64,000 bases of DNA from Sinorhizobium sp. B11 (GTDB lineage Bacteria; Pseudomonadota; Alphaproteobacteria; Rhizobiales; Rhizobiaceae): the NCBI GenBank assembly GCA_039725955.1, contig CP091034.1, forward strand, positions 3,970,501-4,034,500, given 5' to 3'. The stretch's first letter is position 1. Every line of letters starts with the position of its first letter. Shown here in pieces: positions 58,503 through 64,000 of this stretch. A model generated the notes under the pieces. That model had not been told where the DNA came from. It saw only the letters and a list, made by a program, of their open reading frames with translations, and did no database searches. Both the position numbers and the translations under genes were made by a program.

Positions 58503-60029
58503 TCAGGCAGCCGCTTGACGCTTCAGCCCCGCGGCGTAACGCATGATTTCCTGCTCGGAAATTTCATCGCCTTCGAGGATGCCGACGATCCGGCCTTCGC
58601 GCATCACGGCAACCCGCGTGCAAAGCCCGATGACCTCAGGCATTTCCGAGGACACGACGATGATCGACCGCCCGTCGCGGGCGAGCGCCGAAATGAAATG
58701 ATAGATCTGCTGCTTGGTGCCGACATCGATGCCGCGCGTCGGCTCGTCGATGATGATGATCTGCGGCTCGGTCTCCATGACCTTGGCGAGAAGCAGCTTC
58801 TGCTGGTTGCCGCCCGACATGCGGCCGGCAATGATATTGCCGTCGCGTACGCGGATGTCGAAGCGCCGCTTGGCCTTGGCAAGCGCTGCCGCTTCGCTGT
58901 TCGGGCTCAGATAGCCATGGCTGACATGGCGTTCGAGCGATTGCAGCGTCAGGTTGGCGATCATGCCCGAGCCAAGCAGCAGCCCTTTGGACTTGCGGTC
59001 CTTGGTCATATAGGCAAGGCCGGCGCGATTGGCGGCACGCGCGTCACCCGAAGACACGCTTTCGCCGTGGATGACGACCTCGCCGGAAAGGCGCGAACGC
59101 AGACCGGCGATCGCCTCCATCAGCTCGGTACGACCCGAACCGATAAGTCCGGAAAATCCGATCACCTCGCCCTTACGCACTTCGAAGCTCGCATCCTGCA
59201 CGTAGCCGGTCGAAACCGAACTGACGCGAAGCACGACTTCCTCGTCGACATTGGGCTCGACCTTGGCCGGATAGAGGCTCGAAAGCTCGCGGCCGACCAT
59301 GAGCTGCGCAATGGATTCACCATCCAGCATGGAGGTCGGAGCCGTCTTCACCCACTGGCCATCGCGAAGGACCGTGACCCTGTCGGTAAGCTCCATGACC
59401 TCGTCAAGCTTGTGGGAAACGAAGACGAAACTGGTGCCCTGATCGCGCAGCTTACGCACCTGCTTGAAGAGCATATTGATTTCCTCGCGCGACAAAACGG
59501 CGGTCGGCTCATCCATGAAGACAACGCGGGCATCGCGGCTGATTGCCTTGGCAATCTCGACCATCTGCTTGTCGGCGATCGACAGCGAACTGATCATCGC
59601 GTTCTCATCGACATGCGAACCGAGCACATCCAGCACGCGACGCGTCTCCGAGCGCATGTATTTGCGGTCGAGCACCCCGAAATGCGTGACCTCGCGACCG
59701 AGGAACAGGCTCTCGGTGACCGTCAGATGTTCGGCCAGATTGAATTCCTGATGAATGATGACAATGCCGAGCGCTTCGGCTGCGCCGTTCGGAGGCAGCA
59801 CCACTGGCTCGCCGTCGAGCAGGATCTCGCCGGAGGTTGGCTGTTCGAAGCCGGAGAGAATCTTGACGAGAGTGGATTTTCCGGCGCCATTTTCGCCCAT
59901 TAGCGCATGGATTTCACCGGCGCGGAGATCGAAGTTGACACTGAAGAGAACCTGCACGCCGCTGAAAGACTTGCAAATGCGCCTGGCGGACAACACCACC
60001 GGTGCAGCCTCTGCGGTATCCACGGTCAT
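58503..60029 (-). CDS. Sugar ABC transporter ATP-binding protein (two ATPase domains)
   Basis: A 508-residue RbsA/MglA-type ATPase with two ABC domains. The first has Walker A GENGAGKSTLVKIL, LSIADKQMVEIAKAI and DEPTAVLS. The second is degenerate as usual in this group (GLIGSGRTELMEAI) but keeps MSGGNQQKLLLAKV and DEPTRGIDVGTKQQI. It is the first gene of the operon; the start lies 40 bases from a pair of LacI operators (60069-60103). The 164 bases to the divergent lacI contain both promoters. Confidence 0.95.
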   Translation of the reverse strand: MTVDTAEAAPVVLSARRICKSFSGVQVLFSVNFDLRAGEIHALMGENGAGKSTLVKILSGFEQPTSGEILLDGEPVVLPPNGAAEALGIVIIHQEFNLAEHLTVTESLFLGREVTHFGVLDRKYMRSETRRVLDVLGSHVDENAMISSLSIADKQMVEIAKAISRDARVVFMDEPTAVLSREEINMLFKQVRKLRDQGTSFVFVSHKLDEVMELTDRVTVLRDGQWVKTAPTSMLDGESIAQLMVGRELSSLYPAKVEPNVDEEVVLRVSSVSTGYVQDASFEVRKGEVIGFSGLIGSGRTELMEAIAGLRSRLSGEVVIHGESVSSGDARAANRAGLAYMTKDRKSKGLLLGSGMIANLTLQSLERHVSHGYLSPNSEAAALAKAKRRFDIRVRDGNIIAGRMSGGNQQKLLLAKVMETEPQIIIIDEPTRGIDVGTKQQIYHFISALARDGRSIIVVSSEMPEVIGLCTRVAVMREGRIVGILEGDEISEQEIMRYAAGLKRQAAA

Positions 60030-60068
60030 GATTTCCTCCTGCGGCTCCCATCCGCTTATGTTGGCATA

Positions 60069-60103
60069 TGTAAACCTTTACATCAGGCATGTAAAGGTTT
60101 ACA
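60069..60103. promoter_or_regulatory. Two LacI operators between ABC operon and its regulator
   Basis: TGTAAACCTTTACA at 60069-60082 and TGTAAAGGTTTACA at 60090-60103. Each is a perfect 14-base palindrome, and the two are reverse complements of each other. Centre-to-centre distance is 21 bases, two helical turns, so two repressor dimers would bind on the same DNA face. They lie between the divergent ABC ATPase and lacI genes. Confidence 0.8.
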
Positions 60104-60193
60104 TCGTGGATTTACACAGATCTGTTGTGCGGTGACTTTGACCTCTCGACAAGTCTGTGTAGTGTGCGGCGAAGACAGCCCAAGGCAGACCAC

Positions 60194-61225
60194 GTGTCGA
60201 ATTCCACGCCCGCTACAATCGAAGACGTCGCCCGGATCGCCGAGGTTTCCATCGCGACGGTATCGCGGGCGATCCACATGCCCGAAAAGGTGGCCAATTC
60301 CACGCGCCTGAAAGTCAATCAGGCGATTGCCATCACCGGCTACACGACCAATGCTATGGCGCGCAGCCTGCGGCTCGGTCGTTCCAACATGATCCTGGTC
60401 GTGGCGCCCGATATCGGCGACCCCAACTTTTCCAACATCCTGATCGGCCTGGAAAACGAGGCGCGGGCCCATGGCTACGGTGTCCTGATCGGCCATACGC
60501 AAAATGATGCGCAGCGTGGCCTGGAATATCTGAAATTTTTCAATTCGAACCAGGCGGCCGGCCTCATCCTCTTTACCGGCATATTGCCGTTCGGCCATCA
60601 GATGGTTACGGCGCAGCTACCGCCGAGCGTCGGCGTCTTCGAACCCGTCTTCAATGGTGGCATCCCCTATGTCGGCGTCGACGACATTGAGGGCGCAAGG
60701 AAAGCCGTCGACCTGCTTCTGGCGGAAGGTCACCGCAAGATCGCCTTCATCGGCGACTCCCGCACCCGCCTTGCCTACAGCCGCCGCCGACAGGGCTATG
60801 ACGCGGGCCTAGACGCTGCCGGCGTGCCGAAAGACACGCGTATCGTGCTGGAAGGCGATGGCACGATCGAAAGCGGCCGCCATGCTGTGGAGCAGCTTTT
60901 CATGCGCGACACGCTGCCGACCGCCTTCATGTGCGTCAACGACCAGACAGCGATCGGCGTCATGATCGGCTTGAACGCCCGCGGCTACAATATCCCGCAG
61001 GATTTTTCAGTCACCGGCTTCGACGACGTGCCGCAAGCCGTCTTCATGAGCCCGTCGCTGACCACCATCCGCCAGCCGCGCACGGCAATCGGCAAACAGG
61101 CCATGGCACTGCTCCTGGAACTGCTGGGTGACGGCCGTCCCGCCGAGAAAGAAATCTTGCTGCGGCCGGATCTCGTGGTGCGCAATTCCGTCTCCGCACC
61201 GCCACGCAACTGGCAGAAGCGCTAG
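60194..61225 (+). CDS. LacI-family regulator of the sugar ABC operon
   Basis: A 343-residue repressor with the DNA-binding start PATIEDVARIAEVSIATVSRAI and hinge ITGYTTNAMARSLRLGRSN, followed by the sensor domain from ILVVAPDIGDPNFSNIL to TVTGFDD-type and TTIRQPRTAIGKQAM segments. The start is GTG at 60194, with AAGG about nine bases upstream. It is divergent from the ABC transporter operon. The double operator between them is the natural target, and it probably autoregulates. Confidence 0.93.
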   Translation: MSNSTPATIEDVARIAEVSIATVSRAIHMPEKVANSTRLKVNQAIAITGYTTNAMARSLRLGRSNMILVVAPDIGDPNFSNILIGLENEARAHGYGVLIGHTQNDAQRGLEYLKFFNSNQAAGLILFTGILPFGHQMVTAQLPPSVGVFEPVFNGGIPYVGVDDIEGARKAVDLLLAEGHRKIAFIGDSRTRLAYSRRRQGYDAGLDAAGVPKDTRIVLEGDGTIESGRHAVEQLFMRDTLPTAFMCVNDQTAIGVMIGLNARGYNIPQDFSVTGFDDVPQAVFMSPSLTTIRQPRTAIGKQAMALLLELLGDGRPAEKEILLRPDLVVRNSVSAPPRNWQKR

Positions 61226-61320
61226 CCTCGAAGCTTGAAGCCCCTTGATATCTGCCATTGCCCGAACGCCACGCCGTTCTAAGTTGACAACGGACCCTTT
61301 CGTTAGGCGAGGCAAACGAG

Positions 61321-61707
61321 ATGACGCAAGATCAACTGGCCGACAGATACCAAGGCTATATTGCCTGCCTGAATGGCCAGGATTGGGCCAATCTCGGAAA
61401 TTTCGTCCACGAGGACGTTCGTTACAATAGCACGCGCATCGGCTTGCGCGGCTATCGTGAGATGCTCAAGGGCGACTTTCGCGCCATCCCCGATCTCTTT
61501 TTCGATATCCAGCTGCTGATCTGCGAGCCGCCGCGCGTGGCGAGCCGCTTGCAATTCGACTGTACACCGAAGGGAGAGCTTTTTGGCTTCCCGGTCAACG
61601 GCAGGAAGGTGCAGTTCGCCGAAAATGTCTTCTACGAGTTTCTGGATGGAAAAATCCAAACCGTCTGGTCCGTCATAGACAAGGCCGCCATCGAAGCGCA
61701 GCTTTGA
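61321..61707 (+). CDS. NTF2-like (SnoaL-type) protein
   Basis: A 128-residue protein of the nuclear-transport-factor-2 fold (ester cyclase/SnoaL group): YIACLNGQDWANLGNFVHED at the N-terminus and VQFAENVFYEFLDGKIQTVW at the C-terminal sheet. The fold binds small hydrophobic ligands; a few members are enzymes, and no catalytic set is identifiable here. The ATG follows GCGAGGCAAACG. Alone, 95 bases after the lacI gene. Confidence 0.83.
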   Translation: MTQDQLADRYQGYIACLNGQDWANLGNFVHEDVRYNSTRIGLRGYREMLKGDFRAIPDLFFDIQLLICEPPRVASRLQFDCTPKGELFGFPVNGRKVQFAENVFYEFLDGKIQTVWSVIDKAAIEAQL

Positions 61708-61725
61708 AGCTATCGGGTTCGCGGG

Positions 61726-62346
61726 TTATGCGACCCGCTGGAACGTGCTGAACTGGAATCTCTGCACACTGCCCCAGGGTGTCGAATGATCATGGCGGCG
61801 GCTATCGATCAGTTTCAATCCAGCACCCAGCAAACTTGCGAGGCTCTCGGCGCTGTGTCGCGCAACCGGCAGGCCGCTGCACTTTTCCGGTCCATCAAGG
61901 GCGAAAGTTCCCATGATCAGATGCCCGCCGATCTTCAGCGCGCGTTTCAACCGCTCGATATAGGCCACTTGCTCGACCGCGTCGGTTAGGAAATGAAAGG
62001 CCGCACGGTCGTGCCAGATGTCATAGGCCTCCGGTGGCTCCCAATGGGTAGCGTCACCTGCAATCCAGGTCACCCGATCGCCTTTGGCGCCAAGCCGCTT
62101 TCGCGCCTTGTCGAGCGCAGCCGCCGAGAGATCGAGTACGGTCACATGGTCCAACCCTTCGGCAAGAAGGCTATCGACGAGCCTTGAAGCTCCGCCGCCC
62201 ACATCAACGATGGCATCTGATTGCTTTGCCTGAACGAGATGGATCAGGTCTAGAGAGGGTGCTGGGCTCTCCTGAAACCAGCTGACATCGGCCTCGCCTT
62301 TGGTCGAATAGACGTTTTCCCAATGCAGCCTACGATCGTCAGACAT
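61726..62346 (-). CDS. Class I SAM-dependent methyltransferase
   Basis: A 206-residue methyltransferase. The SAM motif I reads AIVDVGGGASRLVDSLL, followed by the acidic VTVLDLSAAALDKARKRLG and VTWIAGDATHWEPPEAYDIW segments, as in the thiopurine/UbiE-like group. The ATG at 62346 starts MSDDRRLHWENVYSTKG; a reading to 62358 adds four residues. Substrate unknown. Convergent with the NTF2-like gene. Confidence 0.9.
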   Translation of the reverse strand: MSDDRRLHWENVYSTKGEADVSWFQESPAPSLDLIHLVQAKQSDAIVDVGGGASRLVDSLLAEGLDHVTVLDLSAAALDKARKRLGAKGDRVTWIAGDATHWEPPEAYDIWHDRAAFHFLTDAVEQVAYIERLKRALKIGGHLIMGTFALDGPEKCSGLPVARHSAESLASLLGAGLKLIDSRRHDHSTPWGSVQRFQFSTFQRVA

Positions 62347-62443
62347 GAAGCGCTCCAAGCATTGTCGTCATCGCCGCTGATGCATGCCAGATTTCTATGG
62401 GACCGACCAGCACAATGAGCCGTATTCACCTCCGCAAACGAAA

Positions 62444-62471
62444 GAGCCGGGAAGCTTTCGCTCCCCGGCTC
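62444..62471 (-). terminator. Terminator after xylA
   Basis: GAGCCGGG (62444-62451) pairs with CCCGGCTC (62464-62471), with a 12-base loop; the minus strand continues TTTCGTTT. It lies 21 bases after the xylA stop. Confidence 0.78.
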
Positions 62472-62492
62472 CTCAAAAAGTCCAACCACTAA

Positions 62493-63803
62493 TCAGACGT
62501 AGCGGTTGACGATGTTTTCGAGCAATTCCTGCTTGCCGGACTTCGGCTGCGGGTTGACGTCCTTGCCTTCGACCCACTGTGTGATCTCTTCCAGCGAATA
62601 TTCGCCGCGGAAGAGCTTCTGGCCTTCAGCCGAATTCCATCCGGCATAGCGGTCTGCGAGCGGCTGCGACAGAGCCTTGTCTTCGAGCATCTTGGCAGCA
62701 GCCTTCAGGCCGCGAGCGCAGCAATCCATGCCGCCGATATGGCCGATCAGCAGGTCTGCCGGATCAAGCGACTGACGGCGCAGCTTCGAATCGAAGTTGG
62801 TACCGCCCGTCTTGAAGCCGCCGCCCGCCAGAACGTAGTAATAGGCCAGAGCCATTTCCGGAACGTTGTTCGGGAACTGGTCGGTATCCCAACCGGACTG
62901 GTAGTCGTTGCGGTTCATGTCGATCGAGCCGAAGATGCCGAGCGCATTTGCGAGCGCCAGCTCATGCTCGAAGGAATGGCCGGCGAGGATCGCATGGCCC
63001 TGCTCGATGTTGAGCTTCACTTCGTTTTCGAGGCCGTGCTTCTTGAGGAAGCCGTAGACCGTCGCGACGTCATAGTCGTACTGGTGCTTGGTCGGCTCTT
63101 GCGGCTTCGGCTCGATCAGGATCGTGCCCTTGTAGCCGATCTTGTGCTTGTACTCGACGACGAGGTTGAGGAAGCGACCGAGTTGGTCGAGCTCGCGGCC
63201 AATATCGGTGTTGAGGAGGGTTTCATAGCCTTCGCGGCCGCCCCACAGAACATAGTTTTCGCCGCCGAGCTTCTGCGTGGCGTCGATGCAGGTCTTCACC
63301 GTCGCAGCGGCGAAAGCAAAGACATCCGGATCCGGATTGGTTGCTGCACCCGACATGTAGCGACGGTTCGAGAAGAGGTTCGCCGTGCCCCAGAGCAGCT
63401 TGGTGCCAGTGGCGGCCTGCTTTTCGGCGAAGTAGTCGACGATCTCGTTCAGGTTCTTGGTGTTTTCGGCAAAGTTCTTGCCTTCCGGGCGCACGTCGGC
63501 GTCGTGGAAGCAGTAGTAGGGCGCGCCGAGCAGCGAGAAGAATTCGAAAGCGACGTCAGCCTTGAGCTTGGCAGCCTTCATCGTGTCTTCGAACCAGGGA
63601 CGCAGGAAGGTCTGACCGCCGAAGGGGTCGCCGCCCGGCCAGGTGAAGGTGTGCCAATAGGCAACCGCGAAGCGCAGATGGTCTTCCATGCGCTTGCCGA
63701 GAACGATTTCGTCCGGCTGGTAGTAGCGGAAGGCCAGCGGATTGGTGCTGTCTGGGCCTTCGTACTTCACTTTCTGGATGTCGCCGAAAAATCCGGTGCT
63801 CAT
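62493..63803 (-). CDS. xylA: Xylose isomerase
   Basis: A 436-residue class II xylose isomerase, converting xylose to xylulose with two divalent metals. Conserved parts: AYWHTFTWPGGDPFGG, FSLLGAPYYCFHDADV with the active-site His and Asp, VLWGGREGYETLLNTD, IEPKPQEPTKHQYDYD with the metal-binding Glu and Lys, and GSIDMNRNDYQSGWDTD. The ATG has an AAGGAGAACCC site. It follows xylB by 35 bases, so the two form the xylose operon. Confidence 0.97.
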   Translation of the reverse strand: MSTGFFGDIQKVKYEGPDSTNPLAFRYYQPDEIVLGKRMEDHLRFAVAYWHTFTWPGGDPFGGQTFLRPWFEDTMKAAKLKADVAFEFFSLLGAPYYCFHDADVRPEGKNFAENTKNLNEIVDYFAEKQAATGTKLLWGTANLFSNRRYMSGAATNPDPDVFAFAAATVKTCIDATQKLGGENYVLWGGREGYETLLNTDIGRELDQLGRFLNLVVEYKHKIGYKGTILIEPKPQEPTKHQYDYDVATVYGFLKKHGLENEVKLNIEQGHAILAGHSFEHELALANALGIFGSIDMNRNDYQSGWDTDQFPNNVPEMALAYYYVLAGGGFKTGGTNFDSKLRRQSLDPADLLIGHIGGMDCCARGLKAAAKMLEDKALSQPLADRYAGWNSAEGQKLFRGEYSLEEITQWVEGKDVNPQPKSGKQELLENIVNRYV

Positions 63804-63838
63804 TTGGGTTCTCCTTGGGTTCAGTTCTTATGGACGGA

Positions 63839-64000
63839 TCAATGGACCAGCGACTTGATCGCCGGGTAGGTCGCGCGATAGCGCTTGTAGGCATCCTCAT
63901 AGGCGCCGCTGAGTGCGGCGACCGGCTCGATCGTGCCGGCCGTAACCGGCGGGGTGCAGGCGGCAACCGGATCGGCGCCTGTTGCAGCAATGAGGCCAAG
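63839..64000 (-). CDS. xylB: Xylulokinase, C-terminal end (runs off the window)
   Basis: The last 53 codons of an open reading frame entering from the right edge, ending TGA at 63841-63839. It encodes AACTPPVTAGTIEPVA and ends YEDAYKRYRATYPAIKSLVH, the usual end of FGGY-family xylulokinases. The kinase phosphorylates xylulose formed by XylA. Most of the gene, including the ATP-binding core, is outside the window. Confidence 0.9.
   Translation of the reverse strand, partial: LGLIAATGADPVAACTPPVTAGTIEPVAALSGAYEDAYKRYRATYPAIKSLVH

Noticed and set aside
58446..59903. 485-codon open frame on the plus strand opposite the ABC ATPase gene
   Set aside because: Antisense shadow of a gene with clear Walker motifs; no ribosome site or domain.
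1..64000. Search for tRNA genes, IS elements, integrases, CRISPR arrays and prophage genes
   Set aside because: No transposase or integrase motif, no regularly spaced repeats and no tRNA-like cloverleaf was seen by eye. A tRNAscan or Infernal run would be the decisive check.

Overview
The window reads as a chromosomal stretch of a Rhizobium-type alphaproteobacterium (Rhizobiaceae). Evidence: about 60% GC, densely packed genes, a three-gene proton-translocating transhydrogenase (split pntA), heterotetrameric sarcosine oxidase genes, an HWE-type sensor kinase, several class III nucleotide cyclases, an alphaproteobacterial class III ornithine decarboxylase with a long leader, and many sugar and organic-acid uptake genes. 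No tRNA, rRNA, CRISPR array, transposase, integrase or phage gene was seen. This is core or stable accessory chromosome rather than an island.

Layout. 1-1871: sarcosine oxidase soxB-soxD-soxA on the minus strand; soxA is cut by the window edge and carries an apparent frameshift near its start. 2112-7368: a signalling group made of a secreted FecR-domain protein with a His/Asp-rich tail, a CHASE2 adenylate cyclase convergent with it, and a divergent cyclase with a c-type-haem sensor domain. 7548-12265: rpsU, a TPR lipoprotein, a FAD oxidoreductase, an orphan HWE histidine kinase and a DUF992 protein. 12312-18953 (minus): pntB, pntA2, pntA1, a small aa3-oxidase subunit IV, a FeeM-like N-acyltransferase and a PAS-GGDEF-EAL protein. 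19271-22496: a TRAP transporter whose permeases converge on a TakP-like binding protein. 22725-26449: a minus-strand tellurite/stress cluster (telA-like, terD-like, an unnamed helical protein, terF-like VWA).

26783-31543: a class I glutamine amidotransferase, an aldo/keto reductase, a LacI regulator with a 2-hydroxyacid dehydrogenase, and a MarR regulator. 31627-35974: creatininase-like protein, then a probable Zur-controlled run of a COG0523 metallochaperone GTPase, WD40 protein, GNAT and serine acetyltransferase. 35989-40808: diguanylate cyclase, NAD-dependent epimerase, GNAT, and ornithine decarboxylase with a 530-base regulatory leader and divergent lysR. 41804-44543: DUF1007 plus NicO metal transporter and a TerB-like protein. 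44675-51715: eda, CYTH and CHAD proteins, a VOC protein behind a MerR-type promoter, trhO, a GGDEF-EAL protein and a marR/membrane-protein pair. 51754-64000: carbohydrate genes, namely a GH1 beta-glucosidase, DoxX, a Gfo/Idh/MocA dehydrogenase with a sugar isomerase, a sugar ABC transporter with divergent LacI and a double operator, an NTF2-like protein, a methyltransferase, xylA and the end of xylB.

Together the genes suggest a soil or rhizosphere heterotroph that takes up sugars, keto acids and methylated amines and invests heavily in second-messenger signalling: two cAMP-type cyclases and three c-di-GMP proteins lie within 50 kb. The most interesting items are the Ter cluster with metal-ligand-rich insertions, the haem-c cyclase, the ornithine decarboxylase leader with a candidate upstream peptide, several clear operators, and the soxA frameshift.
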